This document shows positions 1 to 8,254 of a DNA stretch of 8,254 bases, piece by piece. How positions within the stretch are numbered: the first letter of the stretch is position 1; each line of letters opens with the position of its first letter. Position numbers and translations under genes: made by a program. A model generated the notes under the pieces. It was not told the origin of the DNA. It did no database searches and saw nothing but the letters and a program-made list of their open reading frames with translations. The stretch comes from Solimonas sp040391865 (lineage in GTDB: Bacteria; Pseudomonadota; Gammaproteobacteria; Nevskiales; Nevskiaceae). The DNA lies in assembly GCA_040391865.1 (NCBI GenBank), contig JBEBWZ010000147.1:1-8254 (forward strand). Direction: 5' to 3'.

Positions 1-678
1 AAAGGTGCCGTTGGAGGCCAGCGGCTGCACGCTGAACGCGCCGTTCCAGGTGAAGGTCTCGCCGGACGCGGTCGCTGCCGTGAACTGGTAGGCGTTCTGG
101 TAGTCGACCGCGGTGCTGAAATCGCGCAGGGTGAAGCTGATCGGCGCCAGTTCCAGCGCAAACGCCGGTTGCCGCGTCTGATCCTCGAAGCTCAGGCTGC
201 CGTCCTGCAGTGCCAGCTCGCCGAAGCGGATGCGCGGAATGCCGCTCGTGGTTTCCGGTGCCGCGGCGTCAGGATCGCTGGGCGGTTTCAATGACAGCAG
301 GTTGAGCTGGCCTTCCGGGTCGAGCACGGCAGCGACCTTCAGGCCGCCGATGCGCAGATAGTCGAGCACCCAGGCGCGTGCGAACAGTGATTTCAGCGGC
401 TCGGCATTCAGGTCTAGGGTGTCGAAACCCAGCAGCGGCGTACCGTCCTGCTCGCGCAGCGCCAGACCATCGATGCGCAACCGGAAGCGATACGGGTTGA
501 AACGGATCCCGGTGATTTCCAGCTGCTTGCCGAGCGACTGTTCGACGAACTTCACCGCCTGCGTGCGCGCCAGATACGGTACCCCCCAGAACCCGGCCAG
601 CGTGTACAGCACCACCGCCGCGCCGACCGCGATCAGCGGTTTGCGATGTTGCTGCAGCGGGCGGGTGAGGGCGTCCAT
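1..678 (-). CDS. DUF748 / AsmA-like envelope protein, N-terminal part (3' end off window)
   Basis: Partial gene: 226 codons are visible from the ATG at 678 to the window edge without a stop. The protein opens with a short basic stretch and one hydrophobic segment at about residues 14-36 (PLIAVGAAVVLYTLAGFWG), which looks like a signal anchor with the rest in the periplasm. What follows fits the start of the DUF748 family, related to AsmA/YhdP-type proteins: a 'KQLEITGIRFNPYRFRLRIDGL' type segment at 51-72, then 'GTPLLGFDTLDLN' at 79-91, and repeating beta-rich units such as 'IPRIRFGELALQDGSLSFED' at 147-166. AsmA-like proteins are linked to lipid transport and outer-membrane homeostasis; a role for this one is inference. 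The start follows yceH by 54 bp. An in-frame TGA, the yceH stop itself, lies upstream, so the start cannot be before about 732. No strong ribosome site precedes the ATG. Family assignment is fairly sure, function is not. Confidence 0.78.
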   Translation of the reverse strand, partial: MDALTRPLQQHRKPLIAVGAAVVLYTLAGFWGVPYLARTQAVKFVEQSLGKQLEITGIRFNPYRFRLRIDGLALREQDGTPLLGFDTLDLNAEPLKSLFARAWVLDYLRIGGLKVAAVLDPEGQLNLLSLKPPSDPDAAAPETTSGIPRIRFGELALQDGSLSFEDQTRQPAFALELAPISFTLRDFSTAVDYQNAYQFTAATASGETFTWNGAFSVQPLASNGTF

Positions 679-681
679 GGT

Positions 682-717
682 GTTTGCGGATTTCTGCTTG
701 AATGCGGGCGCGCAAAC
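682..717 (-). repeat. Short inverted repeat in the yceH-DUF748 gap
   Basis: On the plus strand GTTTGCG at 682-688 is matched by CGCAAAC at 711-717, giving 7-bp perfect arms with a 22-nt spacer. In the transcript the downstream arm lies 4-10 nt before the DUF748 start codon, where a Shine-Dalgarno sequence would normally be. A short stem with a long loop may be chance. The repeat is what I see; any control role is speculation. Confidence 0.3.
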
Positions 718-732
718 GTCAACGATGGGCGA

Positions 733-1395
733 TCAGGTGGCAGGTGCTTCGGCGTTGGACATGCCCAGCGCCTGTTCCATTTCCTGTACCCGCGCTTCCA
801 GTGCTTCGATCCGTGCCAGCAGTGCTGCCACGGTCACCCGTTCGCCGCCGTCCGATCCGGCCGGCAGGCTGGCGCCGGTGAACGGTTCGTCGATGGCGGT
901 CTGTCCGCACAGGGTGTGGGCGTAGCGCTGTGCCGACTGGCCGCTGGCGCGTGGCAGTTGCACCAGCAGCGGTTGCTTGCGATCGGCCAGATCCTGCATC
1001 GCCGCGTTCAGCGCTTCGCCATCGGTGGGTCCACCGAGGCCTTCGGCGTTGTTGCGCAGTTCCGCCATGGTCTGCGGGCCGCGCAGCATCAGCGTCACCA
1101 GCACCGCCATCGTCGGCGGCTTCAGCATCATCTGGTACATGAACTGGTGCCGCCATTTCTGGGTGCGGCCGCTGAAGCTGTCGCGGGTCACCAGCTTCAT
1201 TTCCTCGAGCCGGTTCAGCGCGTTGCCGACATCGCCCTCGGTCAGCGCCATCACCGGATTGCGCGAGCTTTTCTGGTTGCCGGCGAGCATCAGGCTGTTC
1301 ACCGTCAGCGGGTAGTACTGCGGGGTGGTGATCGATTTTTCGACCAGCGCGGCAATCACACGGGCTTCGGCGGGGCTCAGGATCAGTTCGGACAT
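733..1395 (-). CDS. yceH: YceH family protein (DUF480), winged-helix
   Basis: Complete 220-residue protein that aligns well from memory with E. coli YceH. Family hallmarks are 'LSPAEARVIAALVEKSITTPQYYPLTVNSL' at 6-35, 'NQKSSRNPVM' at 40-49, 'LLLRG'-like 'TLMLRGPQTMAELR' at 101-114 and the tract 'RYAHTLCG' at 157-164. The fold is two tandem winged-helix domains, roughly residues 1-88 and 90-165. They are followed by a variable linker and a C-terminal heptad-rich helix (about 186-211, 'ALLARIEALEARVQEMEQAL') that is probably a coiled coil for self-association. The molecular function is not established; winged-helix structure suggests DNA or protein binding. The start at 1395 gives the typical family N-terminus (MxEL.LSPxEARVI); the nearest ribosome-site candidate is a weak GAG 7 nt upstream. 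It lies 81 bp after cfa and 54 bp before the DUF748 gene, all in the same direction. Confidence 0.93.
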   Translation of the reverse strand: MSELILSPAEARVIAALVEKSITTPQYYPLTVNSLMLAGNQKSSRNPVMALTEGDVGNALNRLEEMKLVTRDSFSGRTQKWRHQFMYQMMLKPPTMAVLVTLMLRGPQTMAELRNNAEGLGGPTDGEALNAAMQDLADRKQPLLVQLPRASGQSAQRYAHTLCGQTAIDEPFTGASLPAGSDGGERVTVAALLARIEALEARVQEMEQALGMSNAEAPAT

Positions 1396-1431
1396 GACGG
1401 GCTCGGGGGTAATCCGGGCTGCGGATCGTAA

Positions 1432-1461
1432 CGGGCTGCGGCCTGCGGCGACAGCCCGCAG
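1432..1461 (-). terminator. GC-rich alternative hairpins after cfa
   Basis: The 81-bp gap between the cfa stop and the yceH start holds two mutually exclusive stems. One pairs CGGGCTG (1432-1438) with CAGCCCG (1452-1458). The other pairs CTGCGG (1443-1448) with CCGCAG (1456-1461). The ten-base word CGGGCTGCGG also occurs twice as a direct repeat, at 1415-1424 and 1432-1441. No run of U follows on the minus-strand transcript, so this is not a canonical intrinsic terminator. It could be a weak pause or Rho-associated site, an RNA processing signal, or just GC-rich sequence. Confidence 0.25.
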
Positions 1462-1476
1462 CGATATTTCTTGGTA

Positions 1477-2661
1477 TCAGCTGCGGTAGAGATAGTCACG
1501 GGTCAGCGGTACCCGGTCGAGGCGATGCTCCAGCTGCAGGTGGAATACCGCGAGTCCGCCTTCGATGAAGCTGCTTTCGCTGGCCTGCAGATAGAAGCGC
1601 CACATGCGCCGGAAACGCTCGTCGAGGTGTGCCGGCAGGGCGCCGATCGCATCGAAGCGCCGCCGCCATTCCGTCAGGGTGCGCGCATAGTGCTCGCGCC
1701 AGATTTCCAGGTCGGTCAGCAGCAGGCCGCTGTCTTCGACGGCGGGCAGCACTTCCGAGGCCGCGGGGATGTAGCCGCCGGGGAAGATGTACTTGTTGAT
1801 CCACGGACTGGTGCCGCTGGGCGGCGTCAGGCGGCCAATGGTATGGACCAGGCCGACGCCATCCGGCGCCAGCAGCTTCGACACTTGCGCGAAATAGCGG
1901 TGGTACTGCGGCCGCCCGACATGCTCGAACATGCCGACGCTGACGATCGCGTCGAACTGGCCTTCGAGTGCGCGATAGTCCTGTAGCCGGAAGGTGACGC
2001 GTTCGTCCAGACCGCGCTCGCGCGCACGTCGCTGAGCGACTTCGAGCTGCGCCGACGACAGCGTGATCCCGAGTACCTGCGCGTCGTGATGCTGCGCCAG
2101 ATACAGCGCCAGGCTGCCCCAGCCGCAACCGATGTCGAGTACCCGCGCGCCCGGCTTCAGGCACAGCTTGCGCGCGATCAGGGCGCATTTCGCCTGCTGC
2201 GCCTGTTCCAGGGTGTCGTCGGCGTGCGCGTAGTACGCGCAGGAATAATGCAGATCGGCGTCGAGGAACTGCCGGTAGAGATCGAAGTCGAGATCGTAGT
2301 GGTGCGCGACATTGCGGCGGCTGCGCAGCGGTGTGTTCAGCTCATGCAGCCTGGCACGGCCGCGCCGCAGCAGCGATGCGATCCGGCCGCGGCGAGCCTG
2401 CATCGCGTGTTCGAGGCGCATGGCGACGTGCATGACATCGCGCAGATCGCAGCCCTGCGGCTCCCATTCGCCTTCCATGTAGGTTTCGCCGAACTGCAGG
2501 CCGGGATTGCGCAGGATGGTTTTCAGAACGGAGGCATCGCGCATGCGCAGGCGCGCAACCGGCTCGCCCCGGCCGAAGGTCCAGGTGCGTCCATCGGGTG
2601 CCGCGAATTCGAGCCGGCCCACCGCGAATCCGCTGCCCATCATGTCTAGCAGCGCCTGCAT
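1477..2661 (-). CDS. cfa: Cyclopropane-fatty-acyl-phospholipid synthase
   Basis: Transfers a methylene group from S-adenosylmethionine to cis double bonds of acyl chains in membrane phospholipids, making cyclopropane fatty acids that toughen the membrane in stress and stationary phase; a peripheral inner-membrane enzyme. The protein has 394 residues (E. coli Cfa 382). A lipid-binding N-terminal domain occupies about 1-115. The methyltransferase core carries the SAM motif 'VLDIGCGWGSLALYLA' at 174-189. The residues that bind bicarbonate in E. coli Cfa (Cys139, Glu239, His266, Ile268, Tyr317) correspond by motif to Cys141 (YSCAYY), Glu246 (MFEHVG), His273 and Ile275 (LVHTIG) and Tyr325 (EHYARTL), so the active site looks complete. 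The conserved block 'PWINKYIFPGGYIP' is at 286-299. The open frame extends upstream to 3123, but that stretch overlaps yliI in another frame; the ATG at 2661 gives the family N-terminus and follows a weak GAG nine bases upstream. It starts 32 bp after the yliI stop. Confidence 0.95.
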   Translation of the reverse strand: MQALLDMMGSGFAVGRLEFAAPDGRTWTFGRGEPVARLRMRDASVLKTILRNPGLQFGETYMEGEWEPQGCDLRDVMHVAMRLEHAMQARRGRIASLLRRGRARLHELNTPLRSRRNVAHHYDLDFDLYRQFLDADLHYSCAYYAHADDTLEQAQQAKCALIARKLCLKPGARVLDIGCGWGSLALYLAQHHDAQVLGITLSSAQLEVAQRRARERGLDERVTFRLQDYRALEGQFDAIVSVGMFEHVGRPQYHRYFAQVSKLLAPDGVGLVHTIGRLTPPSGTSPWINKYIFPGGYIPAASEVLPAVEDSGLLLTDLEIWREHYARTLTEWRRRFDAIGALPAHLDERFRRMWRFYLQASESSFIEGGLAVFHLQLEHRLDRVPLTRDYLYRS

Positions 2662-2693
2662 GGCGCCATTCTCAGACGTTTGGCGGCGACGGT

Positions 2694-3821
2694 TCAAGCC
2701 CGTGGTTCCACCCTCAGGATCGCGCCGTCGGCTTCGTCGGTCAGCAGGTACAGGGCTCCGTCCGGTCCCGCACGGATGTCGCGGATGCGCCGGTTCAAGC
2801 CCTCCAGCAAGCGCTCTTCCGATACCACGCGCTCGCCGTCCAGTTGCAGTCGCACCAGCTGTCCGAACTTCAGCGAGCCGATGAACAGGCTGTTCTTCCA
2901 GGCGGGAAAGCGGTCGGCGGTATAGAAAGCCATGCCACTGGGCGCAATCGACGGCACCCAGTAATGCAGCGGTTGTTCCATGCCCTCGTGCCGTTGAAGG
3001 CCGGCACCGATCTTGAGGCCGCTGTACTCGCGCCCGTGGCTGATCACCGGCCAGCCGTAGTTGAGGCCGGCGCGCGCGATGTTCAGTTCGTCGCCACCCC
3101 TGGCGCCGTGCTCGTGCGTCCACAGGGCGCCGCTCAGCGGGTGCAGCGCAGCGCCCTGCACGTTGCGATGACCGTAGGACCAGATTTCCGGCAGCGCGCC
3201 ATCGCGATCCGCAAACGGATTGTCGCTTGGCACCTGGCCGTCTGCCGTCAGCTTCACGATCTTGCCGATGTGATTGTCCAGCGACTGCACGCGGTCGCGG
3301 GCACGGTTGCGGTCGCCCAGGGTGATGAACAGCGCACCGTCGCGGTCGAATACCAGTCGCGAGCCGAAGTGCTGCTGGCTGTCGATCGCCGGCTGCTGGC
3401 GAAAGATCACCGTGACCTGCTGCAGCGCGGTGTCCGTCAGGCGCGCATGCGCCACCGTGGTGGCATTGCCGCCGCCGGGGCGCGGCTCGCTGTAGCTGAA
3501 ATAGAGGCGCCGGCTGTCGCTGAAATCCGGCGCCAGCACCACGTCGAGCAGACCGCCCTGACCCCGCGCCACCACCGCGGGGACCCCGCTCAGTGCGGCG
3601 CCGACCTGGCCCTGTGCACTGACGATGCGGAGGCGCCCGGGACGTTCGCTGACCAGCATGCGGCCATCGGGCAGGAATGCGAGCGACCAGGGATTTTCCA
3701 GGCCGGTGGCGATCTCGGTGACGCTGAGCTTGCCGGCCTGGCTGTCGAAGATCTGCGGCGCGGCCGCGTGGGCGACGCCGCAGATCAGCAGCAGGGCGGT
3801 GAGGGCGCGCAGGAAGCGCAT
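2694..3821 (-). CDS. yliI: PQQ-dependent aldose sugar dehydrogenase, YliI-like, periplasmic
   Basis: Soluble quinoprotein that oxidises aldose sugars with pyrroloquinoline quinone and calcium in the periplasm, passing electrons on towards the respiratory chain. The 375-residue product starts with a signal peptide (MRFLRALTALLLICGVAHA, cleavage near 19-20). The rest follows the six-bladed glucose/sorbosone dehydrogenase propeller and resembles E. coli YliI: 'NPWSLAFLPDGRMLVSERPGRLR' at 43-65, 'GQGGLLDVVLAPDF' at 87-100, 'HFGSRLVFD' at 151-159 with His151 as the likely catalytic base, 'LGDRN' at 168-172, 'EIWSYGHRNVQG' at 212-223, 'EHGARGGDELN' at 237-247, 'NYGWP' at 254-258 and 'IRDIRAGPDGALYLLTDE' at 346-363. 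An in-frame ATG lies seven codons upstream (3842). The start at 3821 is preferred because GGAG sits nine bases before it and the signal peptide then begins directly. No PQQ biosynthesis gene is in the window. The true sugar substrate cannot be read from sequence. Confidence 0.92.
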   Translation of the reverse strand: MRFLRALTALLLICGVAHAAAPQIFDSQAGKLSVTEIATGLENPWSLAFLPDGRMLVSERPGRLRIVSAQGQVGAALSGVPAVVARGQGGLLDVVLAPDFSDSRRLYFSYSEPRPGGGNATTVAHARLTDTALQQVTVIFRQQPAIDSQQHFGSRLVFDRDGALFITLGDRNRARDRVQSLDNHIGKIVKLTADGQVPSDNPFADRDGALPEIWSYGHRNVQGAALHPLSGALWTHEHGARGGDELNIARAGLNYGWPVISHGREYSGLKIGAGLQRHEGMEQPLHYWVPSIAPSGMAFYTADRFPAWKNSLFIGSLKFGQLVRLQLDGERVVSEERLLEGLNRRIRDIRAGPDGALYLLTDEADGAILRVEPRA

Positions 3822-3830
3822 GAGCTTGAT

Positions 3831-3834
3831 CTCC
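3831..3834 (-). promoter_or_regulatory. Ribosome binding site deciding the yliI start
   Basis: GGAG on the minus strand, nine bases before the ATG at 3821. It lies inside the alternative seven-codon extension starting at 3842, which favours the shorter start. Confidence 0.7.
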
Positions 3835-3882
3835 GGCAGCATGAAGTCTTGCGACCCTGCTGCGCGTCCTGCGGTTCCGGGC

Positions 3883-4530
3883 TCAGGCCTGCGGCACCTT
3901 CTTCCAGTCGGACAGGAATTTCTCGAGGCCGATGTCGGTCAGCGGATGCTTGAACAGTTGCTGGAACACCGAATACGGCAGGGTGCCGACGTCGGCACCG
4001 GCCTTGGCGGCCTGCAGCACGTGCAGCGGATGGCGCAGGCTCGCGGCCAGCACCTGGGTCTCATAGGCGTAGTTGCGATACACCTGCACGATCTCGTGCA
4101 CCAGCAACATGCCGTCATGACCGATGTCGTCGAGCCGACCGACGAACGGCGAGATGTAGGTCGCGCCGGCCTTGGCGGCGAGCAGCGCCTGCAGCGGCGA
4201 GAAACACAGCGTGACGTTGACCTGATGGCCGTCGCCGGTCAGGGCCTTGGTTGCCTTCAGGCCTTCCGGCGTCAGCGGCACCTTGATCACGATGTTGGGA
4301 TGGATCGCGGCCAACTTCTCGCCTTCGGCAATCATGCCGGCAGCATCGAGGCTGATGGTCTCGACGCTGATCGGGCCATCGACGATCTGGAGGATGTCGT
4401 TGACCACCTCGTCGAGCTTGCGCCCGGTCTTGGCGATCAACGAGGGATTGGTGGTCACGCCGTCGACGAGGCCCGAGGCAGCGGCTTCGCGCAGTTCCTT
4501 GACGTCGGCGGTATCGAGAAAGAATTTCAT
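3883..4530 (-). CDS. tal: Transaldolase, small TalC/MipB-type
   Basis: Cytosolic pentose-phosphate enzyme that moves a dihydroxyacetone unit from sedoheptulose 7-phosphate to glyceraldehyde 3-phosphate through a lysine Schiff base. The 215-residue single TIM-barrel matches the short transaldolase / fructose-6-phosphate aldolase group: 'MKFFLDTADVKELREA' at 1-16, 'GVTTNPSLIAK' at 24-34, 'NIVIKVPLTPEGLKA' at 79-93 with catalytic Lys83, 'NVTLCFSPLQALLAAKAGATYISPFVGRLDDIG' at 105-137 and 'VLAASLRHPLHV' at 160-171. By alignment from memory, Glu57 replaces FsaA Gln59 and Phe129 replaces FsaA Tyr131. These are the transaldolase states (TalB Glu96 and Phe178), so this is probably a true transaldolase and not a fructose-6-phosphate aldolase. 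The start at 4530 gives the family N-terminus. An in-frame ATG at 4593 would add an Ala-rich 21-residue tail and is less likely; neither start has a clear ribosome site. It lies 132 bp after gltD and 61 bp before yliI. Confidence 0.93.
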   Translation of the reverse strand: MKFFLDTADVKELREAAASGLVDGVTTNPSLIAKTGRKLDEVVNDILQIVDGPISVETISLDAAGMIAEGEKLAAIHPNIVIKVPLTPEGLKATKALTGDGHQVNVTLCFSPLQALLAAKAGATYISPFVGRLDDIGHDGMLLVHEIVQVYRNYAYETQVLAASLRHPLHVLQAAKAGADVGTLPYSVFQQLFKHPLTDIGLEKFLSDWKKVPQA

Positions 4531-4594
4531 GGCTGCGGCAGCGGCTCGTCGGAAAGAAGCTGAGAGTAGCCGAAGGCAGCCCGCTGCGGCCATC

Positions 4595-4627
4595 GCCCGC
4601 CACCGCCGCAAGGGCGGGGTGGCGGGC
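4595..4627 (-). terminator. Strong GC hairpin between gltD and tal (possible terminator or processing site)
   Basis: GCCCGCCACC at 4595-4604 pairs perfectly with GGTGGCGGGC at 4618-4627. Three further inner pairs (4606-4608 with 4615-4617) form beyond a one-base bulge and close a 6-nt loop. It sits 35 bp past the gltD stop. There is no U-run after it on the minus-strand transcript, so a standard intrinsic terminator is doubtful. It may protect the gltBD mRNA 3' end or cause partial termination before tal. The rest of the 132-bp gap (4531-4662) shows no convincing promoter. Confidence 0.35.
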
Positions 4628-4662
4628 CTGGCGTCCTTTGCAGGAGGTGGGCGTCGGGTGCT

Positions 4663-6129
4663 TTACCGCGGCAGGTCGGAATGTCCGCCGTTGAGGTACT
4701 GGTCCACGGCGCGTGCCGCCTGGCGGCCTTCGCGGATCGCCCAGACCACCAGCGACTGGCCACGACGCATGTCGCCAGCGGCAAACACCTTGTCGACGCT
4801 GGTCCGGTAGCAGCCCTCGCCCTCGGTGCCGGCCTTGGCGTTGCCGCGCGCATCCTTGTCGATGCCGAAGGCGTCGAGCACCGCCGCGGCCGGGGCGACG
4901 AAGCCCATCGCCAGCAGCACCAGATCGGCCTTGATCTCGAATTCCGAATCCGGCATTTCGCTCATCTTGCCGTCCTTCCATTCGAGACGTACGCCGATCA
5001 GCTTCTCGACCTTGCCGTTGCGGCCCTCGAAGCGCTTGGTCGCCACCGACCAGTCGCGCTCGCAGCCTTCTTCGTGCGAAGACGAGGTGCGCAGCTTGGT
5101 CGGCCAGTACGGCCACACCAGCGGCTTGTTCTCCTGCTCCGGCGGTTGCGGCAGCAGTTCGAACTGGGTGACGGCCACGGCGCCGTGACGGTTGCTGGTG
5201 CCGACGCAGTCGGAGCCGGTATCGCCACCGCCGATCACCACGACGTGCTTGCCGTCGGCACGGATCTGATTCTTGACCTTGTCGCCGGCGTCGACCTGGT
5301 TCTGCTGCGGCAGGAACTCCATCGCGAAATGAATGCCGTCCAGCTCGCGTCCGGGCACCGGCAGGTCGCGGCCCTGCTCCGAGCCGCCGGTGAGCAGCAC
5401 CGCGTCGAAGTCCCGGGTCAGCTGCTCCGGCGAAACGGTTTCCCTGGCCCAGTTGGTGATCTTCTGCAGCGGGTCCTTGCCGACGAACACGCTGGTGCGG
5501 AATGTCACGCCCTCGGCCTGCATCTGCTCCAGGCGACGATCGACATGGCCCTTGTCGAGCTTGAAGCCGGGGATGCCGTAGCGCAGCAGGCCGCCGGCGC
5601 TATCGTTCTTCTCGAACACGGTGACGTCATGACCCACGCGCGCGAGCTGCTGCGCCGCCGCGAGCCCGGCCGGGCCGGAGCCGACGATGGCGATCTTCTT
5701 GCCGGTCCTGTGTGCGGCCGGCTGCGGCACGATCCAGCCGTTCTCGAAGCCCTTCTCGACGATGAACAGCTCGATCGACTTGATCCCGACCGGATCGCGA
5801 TTCACGTTCAGCGTGCACGCCGCCTCGCAGGGGGCAGGGCAGATGCGGCCAGTGAACTCCGGGAAGTTGTTGGTGGAATGCAGGGTGTCGAGGGCGCCCC
5901 GATAGTTGCCGGTGTAAACCAGATCATTCCAGTCGGGAATGATGTTGTTGACCGGGCAGCCGGTGGTGCAGAACGGCGTGCCGCAGTTCATGCAGCGCGC
6001 AGCCTGCACCTTGGCCTTGTCGTTCTCGAGCACGAGGACGAACTCGCGGGTGTTCTTGAGGCGTGCGGAAACCGGCAGATAGGCTTCCTTCTGCCGCGGG
6101 TACTCGATGAATCCGGTGGTCTTTCCCAT
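4663..6129 (-). CDS. gltD: Glutamate synthase (NADPH) small subunit, beta
   Basis: The beta subunit oxidises NADPH on FAD and feeds electrons through iron-sulfur clusters to the GltB subunit, which makes glutamate from 2-oxoglutarate and glutamine. The 488-residue product is of typical length. It carries N-terminal cluster cysteines at 46, 49, 54, 58 (CMNCGTPFCTTGC) and 97, 101, 105 (ICPAPCEAAC), the FAD dinucleotide fold 'IAIVGSGPAGLAAAQQLA' at 146-163, 'GGLLRYGIPGFKLDK' at 179-193, the NADPH-binding 'VVVIGGGDTGSDC' at 296-308, and the second FAD signature 'VFAAGDMRRGQSLVVWAIREGR' at 448-469. The open frame runs on to 6471, but that extension overlaps gltB in another frame. The ATG at 6129 gives the family start MGKxTGFIEYPR and has GGAG seven bases upstream. 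It follows the gltB stop by 32 bp, the usual gltBD order, so the two are almost certainly cotranscribed. Confidence 0.97.
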   Translation of the reverse strand: MGKTTGFIEYPRQKEAYLPVSARLKNTREFVLVLENDKAKVQAARCMNCGTPFCTTGCPVNNIIPDWNDLVYTGNYRGALDTLHSTNNFPEFTGRICPAPCEAACTLNVNRDPVGIKSIELFIVEKGFENGWIVPQPAAHRTGKKIAIVGSGPAGLAAAQQLARVGHDVTVFEKNDSAGGLLRYGIPGFKLDKGHVDRRLEQMQAEGVTFRTSVFVGKDPLQKITNWARETVSPEQLTRDFDAVLLTGGSEQGRDLPVPGRELDGIHFAMEFLPQQNQVDAGDKVKNQIRADGKHVVVIGGGDTGSDCVGTSNRHGAVAVTQFELLPQPPEQENKPLVWPYWPTKLRTSSSHEEGCERDWSVATKRFEGRNGKVEKLIGVRLEWKDGKMSEMPDSEFEIKADLVLLAMGFVAPAAAVLDAFGIDKDARGNAKAGTEGEGCYRTSVDKVFAAGDMRRGQSLVVWAIREGRQAARAVDQYLNGGHSDLPR

Positions 6130-6136
6130 GGGATGT

Positions 6137-6140
6137 CTCC
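6137..6140 (-). promoter_or_regulatory. Ribosome binding site of gltD
   Basis: GGAG on the minus strand seven bases before the ATG at 6129, inside the 32-bp gltB-gltD gap. It supports this start over any reading of the longer open frame. Confidence 0.7.
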
Positions 6141-6161
6141 AGAGATGGATGGCGGCGTGGC

Positions 6162-8254
<2,093 letters not shown>

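Noticed and set aside
646..1431. Plus-strand frame of 261 codons opposite yceH
   Set aside because: It is antisense to a clear yceH and has Arg/His/Gln-rich shadow composition.
2662..3123. N-terminal extension of the cfa frame up to 3123
   Set aside because: It overlaps yliI in another frame, has Arg-rich composition, and would add about 154 residues not found in Cfa proteins.
3822..3842. Seven-codon upstream start for yliI
   Set aside because: The Shine-Dalgarno sequence for the downstream ATG lies inside it, and the shorter form has a standard signal peptide.
2598..3953. A 451-codon plus-strand open frame opposite yliI
   Set aside because: It is a shadow of yliI with low-complexity, His/Gln/Ala-rich composition and no recognisable motif.

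Overview
The window is ordinary, GC-rich bacterial chromosome, densely coding, with all seven recognisable genes on the minus strand. The protein set points to a proteobacterium, most likely gammaproteobacterial: a bacterial-type gltB-gltD glutamate synthase, a YliI-like PQQ dehydrogenase, a YceH/DUF480 protein and a DUF748 protein. A finer placement is not supported by what I can see. I see no tRNA, rRNA, insertion sequence, CRISPR array, integrase or attachment site, and no frameshifted gene.

In transcription order (high to low coordinates) the layout is as follows. gltB, with its 5' end off the window at 8254, is followed after 32 bp by gltD. Together they make NADPH-dependent glutamate synthase (GOGAT). 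A 132-bp gap with a strong GC hairpin separates gltD from a small TalC-type transaldolase. Then come a secreted YliI-type PQQ-dependent aldose sugar dehydrogenase, a cyclopropane-fatty-acyl-phospholipid synthase (cfa), yceH, and the N-terminal 226 residues of a DUF748/AsmA-like protein that runs off the window at position 1. The gaps between genes are 32, 132, 61, 32, 81 and 54 bp, so one or a few long transcripts are plausible. I could not pick out a convincing promoter inside the window.

Functionally there are two loose groups. The upstream part is central metabolism: ammonia assimilation by GltBD and pentose-phosphate carbon exchange by the transaldolase. The downstream part faces the envelope: a periplasmic sugar oxidase, a phospholipid-modifying enzyme and a membrane-anchored AsmA-like protein, with YceH between the last two. 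The active-site residues that can be checked by eye are intact in GltB, GltD, transaldolase, YliI and Cfa.

I did not find a convincing undescribed system. The observations below are modest: the transaldolase-versus-aldolase residue pattern, the envelope-themed gene neighbourhood, and a few inverted repeats in the intergenic gaps. Very long open frames on the plus strand are shadows of the minus-strand genes and are listed as rejected.
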